46,168 bases of DNA from the NCBI GenBank assembly GCA_945869195.1, contig CAMBNV010000011.1, positions 1 to 46,168 of the forward strand. The letters run 5' to 3'. This document shows, piece after piece, positions 9,936 to 18,505 of this stretch. The notes beneath the pieces are model-generated. The model did not search any database, was not told the DNA's origin, and was given only the letters and a program-made list of their open reading frames with translations. The translations under genes were made by a program, and so were the position numbers. Source of the stretch: Gemmatimonas phototrophica. GTDB taxonomy: Bacteria; Gemmatimonadota; Gemmatimonadetes; Gemmatimonadales; Gemmatimonadaceae. Positions within the stretch are counted from its first letter, which is position 1. Each line of letters begins with the position of its first letter.

Positions 9936-11042
9936 TCAGCTCCCCCACACTTGGAGCGGTGCTCCCAGCACGTCCATGATCGGTCGTACCCCGAGCCCCG
10001 GCTCGCGCGAAGCGGCGAGCCGGCCGTGCGTGCGCTGCGGCGCGCCCTCGGCGAATGCCACCGTGACGTAGGAGTTGAAGTCCGTCGCCGAGAAGCGGAA
10101 CCGCTCCGGCGTGCTGTGCGCGAGATGGGCGATCGCCGCCGTGATGATATCGCCGCCCCACGTGTCCTCGATCGTCATCGCGATGCCGAGCGAGACACAG
10201 AGGTCGCGGATCTGCCGTGCCTTGGTGAGACCGCCGACCTTCGAGATTTTGAGGTTGATCACGTCCATCGCCTGGTCGGCGACTCCACGCACGACCAGAT
10301 CGATGCCGTCCACCACTTCGTCGAGCACGAAGGGGCGGTTGGTGTGCCGGCGCACGGCGAGGCACTGCTCGTACGTCAGGCACGGCTGCTCGATGTAGAC
10401 GTTCACGTCGCGCACGGCGTCGGTGACGCGCACGGCCACGTGCTGCGTCCACCCGGTATTCGCGTCGGCGACGAGGACGTCACCCGGCAGGAGCTCTGCG
10501 GCCGCCGCGCGGATGCGCTGGATGTCGGTGTCGGCGTCGCCGCCGACCTTGAGCTGGAACTTCGTGTATCCCTCGCTGCGATACTGGGCGATGCGGGCGG
10601 CCATCGCCTCGGGCGTGTCCTGCGAGATCGCGCGGTAGAGCGCGACGTCGTCGCCCGCATGGCCACCCATGAGCGTGGCGACCGACAGCCCGCTCGCCTT
10701 GCCGAGCAGGTCCCAGCAGGCCATGTCGATCGCCGACTTCACATAAGGGTGACCGCGCATCGCGCTGTCCATCCGCTCGTTGAGCACACCGAGCGCGAGC
10801 GGGTCGGCACCGAGTAGCTGCGGCGCGAGTTCGGCGATCCCGGCGCGCGCGCCGCGGGCGTACGCGGGCAGGTAGGCCGGACCGAGTGGGCACACCTCTC
10901 CCCATCCGGTGAGGCCCTCGTCGGTGTCGACGGCGACCACCGTCGCATCGAACACCGAGACCGAGTTGCCGCCCGACCACTTGTAGCTCCCCTCGTGCAG
11001 CGGGAGATCGACTTGGAACATCCGGATACCGGTGATCCTCAT
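9936..11042 (-). CDS. Enolase-superfamily dehydratase, probably cis-3-hydroxy-L-proline
   Basis: 368 residues, mandelate-racemase/muconate-lactonizing-enzyme group. Metal ligands fit D193, E218 and D241, and the catalytic lysine of the last-strand side is K265 (N-L-K-I-S-K-V-G-G). The usual first lysine of the K-x-K pair is Gln here (F-Q-L-K, Q163/K165). The combination with a divergent ornithine-cyclodeaminase homologue points to dehydration of 3-hydroxyproline to delta1-pyrroline-2-carboxylate, which that reductase would convert to L-proline; substrate is inferred from context. A much longer open frame runs upstream, but the ATG at 11042 overlaps the permease stop as ATGA and begins the family's normal N-terminus. 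Confidence 0.82.
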   Translation of the reverse strand: MRITGIRMFQVDLPLHEGSYKWSGGNSVSVFDATVVAVDTDEGLTGWGEVCPLGPAYLPAYARGARAGIAELAPQLLGADPLALGVLNERMDSAMRGHPYVKSAIDMACWDLLGKASGLSVATLMGGHAGDDVALYRAISQDTPEAMAARIAQYRSEGYTKFQLKVGGDADTDIQRIRAAAAELLPGDVLVADANTGWTQHVAVRVTDAVRDVNVYIEQPCLTYEQCLAVRRHTNRPFVLDEVVDGIDLVVRGVADQAMDVINLKISKVGGLTKARQIRDLCVSLGIAMTIEDTWGGDIITAAIAHLAHSTPERFRFSATDFNSYVTVAFAEGAPQRTHGRLAASREPGLGVRPIMDVLGAPLQVWGS

Positions 11043-11851
11043 GCGGCCACCGGCGCGCTCAACTTCGACGAGGCCCAGAGCGTCACCGAGGTGTAGAGCA
11101 GCACCACGACCACCAACCAGAGCAGATAGGTCACGGGGAGTTCCTTGACCAGGTACGTGGCGATGAGGACGCCGGGAATGCCGCCCAGTGTCAGCCCGAC
11201 GGCGATGCGGCGGTCGAGGCGCCCCGACTTCCAGAAGCGGAACGCGGCCACGGGCATCATGAGCGCCGCGGAGCCGGCCATGATCGGGAAGGCCACGCGG
11301 GGGCTCATGCCGAGCGAATAGATCACGGCCATGCACGGCGCGTAGTTGCCGATGCCGAGCGAGACGAGCGCCCCGAACAGCGCGTTCGAGAGCACCGCGA
11401 CGACGAGCGCGATCCCTGCGAGGCCGATCGCGTCGCCGCCCTGCGGGAAGATCCCCATCTGACGCAGCGTGATCACCGCGGCGGTGAAGAGGAGCGCGAT
11501 CGCCATGCCCCGCTGCACGGTGCGACGGGGCCAGCGCACCACCACGCCAGCGCCGAACCAGGCGCCGAGGCCGCCCGCGATGATCATCGAGACCAAGGTG
11601 GTCAGCTCCACCTCGATGACGCTGAGGAAGAGGATCGCCTGCAGCAACACCGGGATCAGGTGCCCGACGTTCATCGTGCCGGGGATCAACTCGTCGGCGG
11701 TCATCCGGCCGAGCTTGAGCACGATCGTGGTGGTGGCGTACGATCCGACTCCCAGCGTGTCGAAGAAGTTGGTGACGAGTCCGAGGCCGATCAGCGCGGG
11801 GCCCGGGACGGTGCCTCTCGTACGGGGCGCGACACGGGCCGATTCGCTCAC
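11039..11851 (-). CDS. TauE/SafE-family membrane permease
   Basis: 270 residues with about eight membrane helices. The N-terminal [15 protein letters not shown] helix and its repeat around [13 protein letters not shown] show the duplicated four-helix TauE/SafE fold, a family that moves sulfonates, sulfite or organic acids. The open frame extends far upstream, but GTG at 11851 has AAGGA at good spacing and removes an implausible basic leader. It is the first gene of a two-gene unit with the dehydratase (4-base overlap), so it may import the hydroxyproline or export an acid product. Confidence 0.82.
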   Translation of the reverse strand: MSESARVAPRTRGTVPGPALIGLGLVTNFFDTLGVGSYATTTIVLKLGRMTADELIPGTMNVGHLIPVLLQAILFLSVIEVELTTLVSMIIAGGLGAWFGAGVVVRWPRRTVQRGMAIALLFTAAVITLRQMGIFPQGGDAIGLAGIALVVAVLSNALFGALVSLGIGNYAPCMAVIYSLGMSPRVAFPIMAGSAALMMPVAAFRFWKSGRLDRRIAVGLTLGGIPGVLIATYLVKELPVTYLLWLVVVVLLYTSVTLWASSKLSAPVAA

Positions 11852-12002
11852 GGAGGGTCCTTCGGCAGAGGTGGGAGGACGGCGCTCGCGAAGGCGCGGG
11901 CGCGACCGCGGAGAATGTACGGGTCCGTGCGGCGCGAGCGCCATCCGCCGCCGCAGTGCCCTGCGTTTGCCGGCCACGAGGCCGCATCGTATCCTTGGCT
12001 CC

Positions 12003-13025
12003 ATGACCGACGCGCGAACGCTGATCGTCTCCCATGCCGACGTGGAACGGCTGCTCCCGATGCCCGCCTGCATCGACCTCATGGCAGAGGCGCTGGCCAC
12101 GACCGCGCGCGGCGGCGCGGTGCTGCCGCTGCGGCAGCTGGTCCTGCTCCCGGGCGGTCGCAACATCTTCGCGGTGATGCCCGCCGCGCTTGAGGGCGCC
12201 GACGGGCACCACGGCATCGGCGCGAAGGTCATCACGGTCTTCCCCGACAACGCGGCGACGGACTACGACTCGCACATCGGCGTGGTGCTCTACTTCGACG
12301 ACATCCATGGCCGCCTGCTGGCGATCATCGACGCCAGTTCGGTGACGGCCATCCGCACCGCCGCGGTCTCGGGTGTCGCCACGCGACTGCTCGCACGGCC
12401 CGATGCCAGCGACCTCGCGATCCTGGGTGCCGGCGTGCAGGCCATGACGCACCTCGAGGCGATGCTCGCCGTGCGGCCGATCACGCGCGTGCGCCTCTGG
12501 AGCCGCGGCGCTGCCCGGGGCATCGCGTTCGCCGAGCAGGCCTCACGGCGGTTCGGCGTGCAGGTCGACGTGTGCGAGTCCGCCGAGTCCGCGGTGCGCG
12601 GCGCACAGATCGTCTGCACGGTGACGGCGGCGCGCGAGCCGGTGCTCCGCGGCGCGTGGCTTGCGCCGGGCGTGCACGTGAACGCGGTGGGCGCGGCGAT
12701 TCCCACGGCCCGCGAGCTCGACACGCAGGCCGTCGTGCAGAGCCGACTGTTCGTCGACCGCACCGAGTCCACCCTGCGTGAGGCGGGCGACTTCCTCATT
12801 CCGCGCACGGAAGGCGCGATCGACGATGCGCACATTCTCGGCGAACTCGGGTCGCTCGTCGCGGGGACGCTGCGGGGGCGCGAGCGCGACGATGATCGGA
12901 CACTCTTTAAGTCGCTAGGACTCGCGGTGGAGGATGTCGCGGCGGCGCGGTTCATCCACGAGCGGGCGCTCGCCGACGGGTCCGGCACATGGATCATGAT
13001 CGGTGGTCTACGGCCAGAGCGCTGA
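12003..13025 (+). CDS. Ornithine cyclodeaminase/mu-crystallin family reductase
   Basis: 340 residues. The family includes ornithine cyclodeaminases and NAD(P)H-dependent reductases of delta1-pyrroline-2-carboxylate. Seen: K-V-I-T-V-F-P in the substrate region, R-T-A-A-V-S-G at residues about 115-121, and the nucleotide motif [10 protein letters not shown]. The longer open frame begins inside the divergent permease; ATG at 12003 gives the canonical family N-terminus. It is transcribed away from the permease-dehydratase pair across a 151-bp gap. Together they fit 3-hydroxy-L-proline to L-proline catabolism; the reductase role, rather than cyclodeaminase, is inferred from that context. Confidence 0.85.
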   Translation: MTDARTLIVSHADVERLLPMPACIDLMAEALATTARGGAVLPLRQLVLLPGGRNIFAVMPAALEGADGHHGIGAKVITVFPDNAATDYDSHIGVVLYFDDIHGRLLAIIDASSVTAIRTAAVSGVATRLLARPDASDLAILGAGVQAMTHLEAMLAVRPITRVRLWSRGAARGIAFAEQASRRFGVQVDVCESAESAVRGAQIVCTVTAAREPVLRGAWLAPGVHVNAVGAAIPTARELDTQAVVQSRLFVDRTESTLREAGDFLIPRTEGAIDDAHILGELGSLVAGTLRGRERDDDRTLFKSLGLAVEDVAAARFIHERALADGSGTWIMIGGLRPER

Positions 13026-13070
13026 CGGTCGTAGTGCCGGAAGCGCGGGGCGTCGATCGCCGCCGTGTCG

Positions 13071-13988
13071 CTAGCGGAACTTCCACGTGAGTCCGAGCCA
13101 CGGCACGCCCGGCAGGAAGACGCTCTCTCCGCCGAGGAGCGTCACGAATCCGACGTCCCACGCCGTCTGTTCGCCAGTGGAGCGAAGGCCGTAGGATACG
13201 AGCGAAAATTTCGTATTGGGGAAGAGCCAGTTCTCGCTCACAAAGGTCCATCCTCGTGAGATGCGCTTCGTGACGCCGAGCATCGCCATCGGTGACTCGG
13301 CCATCCGGCCGCCCGCGAAACCATAGCCGCCGCCCAGCGTCAGGCTCGCGTCGAGAGTTCCCCAGGTGGCGATGCCGTACGCGATGCCGAAGGTGTTGCT
13401 GCTGGCGTTCTCGAAGAACGGCGCGGCGCCAATAAAAGCGCCTGCCGCGATGTTGAGCCGCTCTGATTGCTCGATCGCGTACTTCGGTGAGATGAAATAG
13501 AAGTTATTCTTGATGAAGTCGCCGGACGGGAATGTCGTCATTGCGCCGCCGAGCGTGAACCGGTCGGTAATCCCGAGATGGGCGTCGCTGAGGAAGATCC
13601 AGTGGTTTGAGTAGTACCCCTCCCCTTTGGCGAGCGTACGGCCGGTGGGGGCGAAGAGGAGCCGGGTCGCATTGGGGTCGTCGGCCCAGTAGCGGCCGTT
13701 GCGAATAGAGCTACTGGGGACGGTGCGCACCGAGGTGACATCGGCGCGGCGCAACATGATCCGCCCTGCCAGCGACTCGAACCGCGCCGAGTCGCCCCAC
13801 GACTCGGTGATCTGCCCCACCAGCGTGGACCCATCGCGCAGTTGCACGATCTGGCGCGTGTTGGAATCGCCCGGAGGGGGGAGCGCCGTGCGGAGCGGAT
13901 CTTGTGCAGCCGTCGTCCAGGGTGCGAGGCACGCCGCGAGCCCAATCAGGGTGGACAGGATCCGATGGGTGAATCGCGCGTGTGACAT
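13071..13988 (-). CDS. Secreted beta-rich outer-membrane-type protein
   Basis: 305 residues. The start at 13988 gives a clean signal peptide ending in T-T-A-A-Q; the open frame continues upstream but without one. The N-terminal part has a segment like those seen in proteins with an Arg/Asp-rich SH3-like repeat (V-Q-L-R-D-G-S-T-L-V-G-Q-I), then many short amphipathic strands with aromatic residues, ending in W-K-F-R, the terminal pattern of a beta-barrel protein. I do not recognise a named family. It converges with the reductase gene. Confidence 0.65.
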   Translation of the reverse strand: MSHARFTHRILSTLIGLAACLAPWTTAAQDPLRTALPPPGDSNTRQIVQLRDGSTLVGQITESWGDSARFESLAGRIMLRRADVTSVRTVPSSSIRNGRYWADDPNATRLLFAPTGRTLAKGEGYYSNHWIFLSDAHLGITDRFTLGGAMTTFPSGDFIKNNFYFISPKYAIEQSERLNIAAGAFIGAAPFFENASSNTFGIAYGIATWGTLDASLTLGGGYGFAGGRMAESPMAMLGVTKRISRGWTFVSENWLFPNTKFSLVSYGLRSTGEQTAWDVGFVTLLGGESVFLPGVPWLGLTWKFR

Positions 13989-14092
13989 CTTGGCTCTCGG
14001 CTGATGTGAATGGTTCCGAAAGAGCTCTTGTCCCAGTATCGCGACTTCACCGCAATCCGGGCCCAGCCGAGCGTGAATCGTGGAAAGGCGTA

Positions 14093-15208
14093 TCATCTGT
14101 CGACCCGCTTGATGAGCGCCGATTTTTGTACATCGTGCCGAGCATCGAAGGCGAGGGGACCACCAATCCCCTCGTAGGCTGGAAGGTCCTTGCCCACGGA
14201 CTCGATGTAATCGCGGATTTTTGCTCGATCAGGACCGACGGCTCTCGCGGCGCGCCCAATAAGCATTGCCGCGTCAAACGCCATCGCGGCCCTTTGATCG
14301 GGCTCCATCTTGAACGCGGCGACGTAGGCTTTGACGAACTCGTTCCCCAGCGGCGATGCGACCTCACGTGAGTTGAAGTACGAAACGTACCACGACGATG
14401 AAAACTCTGCCGCATGCGCTTCCATGCCAGCCAAGTCATCGCCTCCGACAATGGGGATTGTTACGCCAAGGGTTTTGAGGGCTCGTAACAGCTGAACCGC
14501 CGGCAGCGCGTCTCCCGCGAATACGATGACGTCCGGATTCAGCTTTTTGAGGTACGCGGCATACACGGCCATGGTGAGCGAGTCACGCACGCTGAAAGGA
14601 AGGGGAATGCGCGAGACGACCGTTCCATTGCCGGCGTGGAACGATTCAATGAAAACTTTTGCGAAATCGCGACCGTACGAACTGCTCTTGTAGACAACGC
14701 TCGCGCGTTTCAGTCGGAGTGTGTCGAGAACAAACCGAGCGACAGTCTTCGCATTTTGATTGTCGTTGGGGACGATGCGGAAGACCCAGCGATTGAGGCC
14801 AGACAAGCCAGGGCTCGTCGCTGTCGGCGAGATTGCTACGACGGCGTTGCGGCCAGCATGTTCTTGGTCGGAGTACACGCCAGCCGCTGCGTATGCCTCA
14901 CCGCTCGTGCGCGGACCGACCACGCCGATCACGTTCGGGTCATCACGCAAGTGATTGGCGATTGTAATGGGATCCTCAAGATCTGGCGGAGCCGAAATCA
15001 CGCGAAAGGTGGCTTGTCCCCCATCCTCGGCGTTCAAGAAGTTCACGGCGATCTGCGCACCGTACATCAGCGCGGTCCCCGCGTTGCCTTCCTCGCGCGG
15101 ATTGTAGGCCGCGCCAATCCCGAGCTCTTGTATCACGCCCTTACCGTTCGAGCAGCCGCCAACGAATACCGTCAGTCCGAGCAATGCGGTGAGTGCATGT
15201 CTATGCAT
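14093..15208 (-). CDS. ABC-type periplasmic binding lipoprotein (type I fold)
   Basis: 371 residues. The N-terminus has a lipobox V-G-G-C, so it should be a lipid-anchored periplasmic protein. The body is a type I periplasmic binding fold of the branched-chain amino acid/amide class: G-V-V-G-P-R-T-S-G-E-A at about residues 95-105, R-I-V-P-N-D at 145, S-Y-G-R-D-F at 175 and a D-V-I-V-F-A-G-D hinge region. No permease or ATPase is adjacent, so it is either an orphan sensor or works with a transporter elsewhere. GC content and codon choice look slightly lower than the neighbours. Confidence 0.82.
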   Translation of the reverse strand: MHRHALTALLGLTVFVGGCSNGKGVIQELGIGAAYNPREEGNAGTALMYGAQIAVNFLNAEDGGQATFRVISAPPDLEDPITIANHLRDDPNVIGVVGPRTSGEAYAAAGVYSDQEHAGRNAVVAISPTATSPGLSGLNRWVFRIVPNDNQNAKTVARFVLDTLRLKRASVVYKSSSYGRDFAKVFIESFHAGNGTVVSRIPLPFSVRDSLTMAVYAAYLKKLNPDVIVFAGDALPAVQLLRALKTLGVTIPIVGGDDLAGMEAHAAEFSSSWYVSYFNSREVASPLGNEFVKAYVAAFKMEPDQRAAMAFDAAMLIGRAARAVGPDRAKIRDYIESVGKDLPAYEGIGGPLAFDARHDVQKSALIKRVDR

Positions 15209-15440
15209 AGGTTAGTCAGACGACCTGGTAGGGGGCGATGTCGGACCCACGTTGCTAAGGGTCGCGTGTTCGATGCTAATTGGGTGGCGAAATCAGAAGT
15301 TGGCAAGTGGAGAACCCCACCCCAGCCCACTGTCGCTTCGCAGACGGGACCGCGCGAGAGTGGTCCGGCGGCAGGTATCGGAGAGGGTGGGGTGGCCGCC
15401 CGATGCCCCCCCCGCCCCCCTGCGGCGATATGGGGCGCGC

Positions 15441-15839
15441 TCAGCGCGCTGCGGCGTACCCCACCGAGGAGGCCACGGCGGTCAGCGCGATGCCCCACGC
15501 CAGGTCTACGAGTACGACGATCAGCGGAAAGTCGCGGATCAGCGCGAGGCTGGTCAGGTCGTAGGTGGCGTAGGCCGCCAGCCCGAAGAACGCACCGAGC
15601 GCAAGTGCACGCCCAAACGAACGCCGCTCAGCGGCCGGCATGACGACGAACACGACCACCGCAGTCACGTACACCACGTAGAAGAGCAGCGCCGGCACCC
15701 ACTTCACGTCGGGGCGGAGCAGGGAGCCCATCTCCTTCGCGTAGAAACCCTTGGCGACCACACCGAGCCAGACGAGGTCGAGGGCGAACATCGTCGCACC
15801 CGTCGCGGCAAACGCCTTGAGGAAAGTCATCGTGTTCAT
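15441..15839 (-). CDS. DUF2177 family membrane protein
   Basis: 132 residues with four membrane helices and the D-L-V-W-L-G motif in helix 1 and Y-D-L-T-S/L-A near helix 3, matching DUF2177. Function unknown. Its ATG overlaps the preceding SRPBCC stop by four bases (ATGA), making it the third gene of the unit led by the photosensory regulator. DUF2177 genes are repeatedly found beside LitR/CarH-type regulators, supporting a light-stress membrane role. Confidence 0.85.
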   Translation of the reverse strand: MNTMTFLKAFAATGATMFALDLVWLGVVAKGFYAKEMGSLLRPDVKWVPALLFYVVYVTAVVVFVVMPAAERRSFGRALALGAFFGLAAYATYDLTSLALIRDFPLIVVLVDLAWGIALTAVASSVGYAAAR

Positions 15840-16312
15840 GCGGAACTCCCGGCGGAGCCGAACTGCTCCGCGATGATGGTGGTGCGATAGTCGAAGATCG
15901 CGCGCAGCTGGTGCCGCACGACGAGCCAGTGGATGAGCCTGCCGAGCGGCCCAAAGGGCAGCCGGTACTCCACGTCATCGGTCATCTCGACGCCGCCGTC
16001 GACGGAGCGAAAGAGATGGCGATGGTACCAGCGCGAATACGGCCCGGTGATCTGCTCGTCGGCAAAGTGCGAGCCGTCGGCATGCTCGGCGTATTCGGTG
16101 ATCCGTGATTCCCATGCCATCGGAATTCCGTGGAGGCTCAGCCGATATCGAATCCGGGTGCCCTCGCGAACCGTCTCGTCGCTGGTGGACATGATGCGAA
16201 ATCCCAGCCACGGCGGCGTGATCGTCTCGAGGTTGCGCGGGTTCCTGAAGAACGCGAACACCTCCGGCAGCGTGCCCGGCAGGAGGGTCGTGCGCGTGAG
16301 CCGGTGCGTCAT
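15836..16312 (-). CDS. SRPBCC family ligand-binding protein
   Basis: 158 residues, single START/SRPBCC-type domain. The N-terminal half contains P-E-V-F-A-F-F-R-N-P-R-N-L-E-T-I-T-P and the middle F-x-D-E-Q-I-T-G-P-Y-S-R-W-Y-H-R-H, both typical of this subgroup (COG4276-like), which usually binds a hydrophobic ligand. The in-frame open region upstream is longer, but ATG at 16312 overlaps the regulator stop (ATGA). Middle gene of regulator-SRPBCC-DUF2177, presumably cotranscribed and under the same light control. Confidence 0.88.
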   Translation of the reverse strand: MTHRLTRTTLLPGTLPEVFAFFRNPRNLETITPPWLGFRIMSTSDETVREGTRIRYRLSLHGIPMAWESRITEYAEHADGSHFADEQITGPYSRWYHRHLFRSVDGGVEMTDDVEYRLPFGPLGRLIHWLVVRHQLRAIFDYRTTIIAEQFGSAGSSA

Positions 16313-17262
16313 GCGACCTGCGCCTCGCGCGCGAGCACGCGACGCATGCCGGCGATGCTGTCGCAGACGACGATGCCCGGCTGCTCCAGCGATTTCGTCA
16401 TCTTGACCGCCATTGCCCCCCCGGTGAGTACTGGGATTGTGGCCGGCATCGAGGCGCGCACGGCGTGCACTTCGCGAACCACCGCCGCCGGGTTGTCGGT
16501 ATGCACGATGCTCAGCGCGACCGCTTCGGCGCGGCTCGCTGACGCCGCCGCCACGATGTCGGCGGCGGGGACGTCCACGCCGAGATAGATGATCGTCCAC
16601 CCGTCCAGGGCGGCTGCGGTCGCGGCCAGGGCGGCACCGACGGCATGGCGCTCGCCCGCCGGTGTCGCGACGAGCAAGCGCGGTGCGGCGGGCGCTTCTG
16701 GCATCGAACGCAGGGCTTCGAGGATGATGGCCAGCACGGCCGCCGTCGCAAAATGCTCGTGGGCAATCGTCAGCTGCCCGGCCTGCCACTCGTCCCCGAT
16801 CCGATGCATGAGGGTCGGGACGATCTCCTGAAGAAATGCGGGAATGCCGTACAAAGCGATCGTGCGCCGCAGTTCGCGATCGAGGCTGGAGCCGTCCAGC
16901 GCACGGGCGTGCGCGAGTGCCGCATCGACGCGCTCAGTATGTGCGGCTTCATCGGCGTGTGCCGGCGGGGCGGGGCGGTGTGCCTTATCCGCCGCGACGA
17001 GCCGCTCGAGTTCCGCGGTCGGGAGGCTTGCGACCGTCTTGATCCTGCGCCCGTGCTTCGTGGCCGCCGCGAGTAGGAGAAAGCGATCGACCTGGGCGTC
17101 AGAATAGAGCCGCTGGCCACCCGGCGTGCGTTCCGGCTCGACCGCCGCGTAGCGCTGCTCCCACACCCGAAGAACGTGACGCGACAGTCGCGTACGCTCA
17201 GCGACCACCCCTATTGGGTGGCCGGCCATCGCATGGGGTGGTTTTTGTGGTTTGCTTACCAT
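16309..17262 (-). CDS. carH: B12-dependent MerR-type photoreceptor regulator
   Basis: 317 residues. Residues about 14-80 are a MerR DNA-binding domain (I-G-V-V-A-E-R-T ... R-V-W-E-Q-R-Y), 110-190 the helical B12-binding cap, 195-317 the Rossmann B12-binding fold. The CarH/LitR ligands are all present: W159 and E169-H170 (W-x9-EH) that cap adenosylcobalamin, and H206 in E-x-H-x-x-G that takes the lower axial position. In the family, adenosylcobalamin-bound tetramers repress in the dark and light breaks them up. The first gene of a three-gene leftward unit, divergent from the lipid genes. A second ATG at 17234 is possible; neither has a clear ribosome site. Confidence 0.93.
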   Translation of the reverse strand: MVSKPQKPPHAMAGHPIGVVAERTRLSRHVLRVWEQRYAAVEPERTPGGQRLYSDAQVDRFLLLAAATKHGRRIKTVASLPTAELERLVAADKAHRPAPPAHADEAAHTERVDAALAHARALDGSSLDRELRRTIALYGIPAFLQEIVPTLMHRIGDEWQAGQLTIAHEHFATAAVLAIILEALRSMPEAPAAPRLLVATPAGERHAVGAALAATAAALDGWTIIYLGVDVPAADIVAAASASRAEAVALSIVHTDNPAAVVREVHAVRASMPATIPVLTGGAMAVKMTKSLEQPGIVVCDSIAGMRRVLAREAQVA

Positions 17263-17268
17263 AAGCCA

Positions 17269-17297
17269 ATAATCGCAAACTGTCTAACTGTTGTCAA
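17269..17297 (-). promoter_or_regulatory. carH promoter, apparently leaderless
   Basis: On the minus strand TTGACA (17297-17292) is followed after exactly 17 bases by GATTAT (17274-17269). Transcription would begin about 7 bases later, at or within a base or two of the ATG at 17262, so the message would have no leader. The absence of a ribosome site at that ATG agrees. The -35 box contains one of the TGTC/GACA half-sites, so CarH would repress its own gene. Confidence 0.6.
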
Positions 17298-17324
17298 GAG
17301 ATAGGCATAGACAAAGCCTTGACA
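17281..17324. promoter_or_regulatory. Candidate CarH operator: four TGTC half-sites
   Basis: TGTC occurs on the plus strand at 17281 and 17292 (11 bp apart) and on the minus strand as GACA at 17310-17313 and 17321-17324 (again 11 bp apart). The extended half-sites read TGTCTA and TGTCAAG on both strands. They cover the -35 boxes of the two divergent promoters. An 11-bp direct-repeat register is the mode of DNA binding known for Thermus CarH. Assignment to this protein is inferred from position. Confidence 0.6.
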
Positions 17325-17348
17325 AGAGGGAGAAAATCGGTAGATATT
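17319..17348 (+). promoter_or_regulatory. Promoter of the fasciclin-lipid operon
   Basis: TTGACA at 17319-17324 and GATATT at 17343-17348 with an 18-base spacer, about 50 bases upstream of the fasciclin ATG. The -35 is identical to the consensus and lies inside the half-site array, so a bound CarH tetramer would exclude RNA polymerase. Confidence 0.6.
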
Positions 17349-17399
17349 AGGTTCCATAGTTCGACAACCTCCCAACACCCAATGCAAAGGTCACCCAAC

Positions 17400-17918
17400 A
17401 TGTTCAGCTCGAAGATGGTTGTTCTTTCGCTCGCAGGCCTGATGCTCTCGGCGACGTCTGCCAGCGCCCAGGCGGCCGCTCACAGCGGGATGAAGATGGA
17501 CAAGACGATCGTGGACGTCGCCGTCGAGAACGGTTCGTTCAACACGCTGGTGACGGCGCTCAAGGCCGCCGACCTGGTCGGAGCGCTTTCCGGAAAGGGG
17601 CCGTTCACGGTGTTCGCCCCGACCGACGCGGCATTTGCGAAGCTCCCGGCCGGCACGATCGACGCCCTCCTCAAGGACCCGAAGAAGCTGGCCTCGATCC
17701 TCACGTACCATGTCGTGTCGGGCAAGGTGATGGCTGCCGACGTGATCAAGGGCAACGGCGCGAAGCCGGCGACGCTGAACGGCGCCGCGCTCGACATCAC
17801 GGTGAAGGGTGGCAAGGTGTACGTGAATGGCGCGCAGGTCACGACGGCTGACGTCGTCGGCTCGAACGGCGTCATCCACGTGATCGACGCAGTCGTCCTG
17901 CCGCCGGCCGCGAAGTAA
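17400..17918 (+). CDS. Secreted fasciclin (FAS1) domain protein
   Basis: 172 residues. A signal peptide ends near A-S-A-Q-A; one FAS1 domain follows, with [14 protein letters not shown] (H1 region) and [10 protein letters not shown] (the Y-H motif), ending V-I-H-V-I-D. Such small secreted fasciclins are common next to LitR/CarH regulators. The ATG at 17400 has AAAGG nine bases ahead; an ATG 18 bases upstream is less well placed. First gene of the rightward unit; its stop overlaps the next ATG by one base (TAATG). Confidence 0.92.
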   Translation: MFSSKMVVLSLAGLMLSATSASAQAAAHSGMKMDKTIVDVAVENGSFNTLVTALKAADLVGALSGKGPFTVFAPTDAAFAKLPAGTIDALLKDPKKLASILTYHVVSGKVMAADVIKGNGAKPATLNGAALDITVKGGKVYVNGAQVTTADVVGSNGVIHVIDAVVLPPAAK

Positions 17919-18505
17919 TGCTCATCGGTCTGCTGCTCGTGACGGCGCTCGCGATCGACGTGCCCGCGGCTGCTCCGGCAGTTGCCGCTTTGTCCGCTCC
18001 ACGCGAGACGACCGGATCTGTGCGGGATTCCGTTCGCCAGTTTCCGCGTGTGGACGGCTCGAACCTCGAGGGGAAGCGCTTTGCGCTGCCCGGCGATTTC
18101 GAGGCGGAGTACAACGTGGTGATCGTCGCGTTCCGTCGCGAGCAGCAGGCCGATGTGGACGCCTGGCTCCCCTTTCTGCGCGCCCAGAAACTGGCGGAGC
18201 GAGGCGTCCGGGTGTACGAACTGCCCACGCTCAACCGGTCGTATCGGATGATGCGGGGCTTCATTGATGGCGGCATGTCGCGTGGCATCCCGGAAAAGGC
18301 GACGCGCGAGGCGACCATTACCCTCTACATCGACAAGTCTCCATTCAAGAAGGCGCTGGCGATTGCATCCGAGGAGCGCATCGTCGCGCTGATCGTGGCG
18401 CGCGACGGTCGCGTGCTGTGGCGTGAGGATGGTCGGTTCACGCCCGCCGCCGGCGCGGGGCTCGCGGCGGCGCTCGATTCGCTCAAGGCCAGATCGGTCC
18501 CATGA
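17918..18505 (+). CDS. Secreted thioredoxin-fold-like protein
   Basis: 195 residues. A hydrophobic N-terminus (signal peptide) precedes an alpha/beta domain with N-L-E-G-K-R-F-A-L-P-G-D-F, then V-V-I-V-A-F-R-R-E-Q-Q at about 65-75 and a late A-L-I-V-A-R-D-G-R-V-L-W-R-E-D-G, a layout like peroxiredoxin-type or Atp10-like proteins but with no Cys-x-x-Cys pair. Enzymatic redox activity is therefore unlikely. It sits between fasciclin and the desaturase with overlaps on both sides (TAATG, ATGA), so it belongs to the light operon. Exact family not certain. Confidence 0.72.
   Translation: MLIGLLLVTALAIDVPAAAPAVAALSAPRETTGSVRDSVRQFPRVDGSNLEGKRFALPGDFEAEYNVVIVAFRREQQADVDAWLPFLRAQKLAERGVRVYELPTLNRSYRMMRGFIDGGMSRGIPEKATREATITLYIDKSPFKKALAIASEERIVALIVARDGRVLWREDGRFTPAAGAGLAAALDSLKARSVP

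Noticed and set aside
9936-12452. A single 838-residue leftward protein
   Set aside because: Only the last 368 residues have family homology; the upstream part is antisense to the reductase and out-of-frame permease DNA.
14093-15208. Branched-chain amino acid transporter operon
   Set aside because: Only the binding protein is present; neighbours are not permease or ATPase genes.
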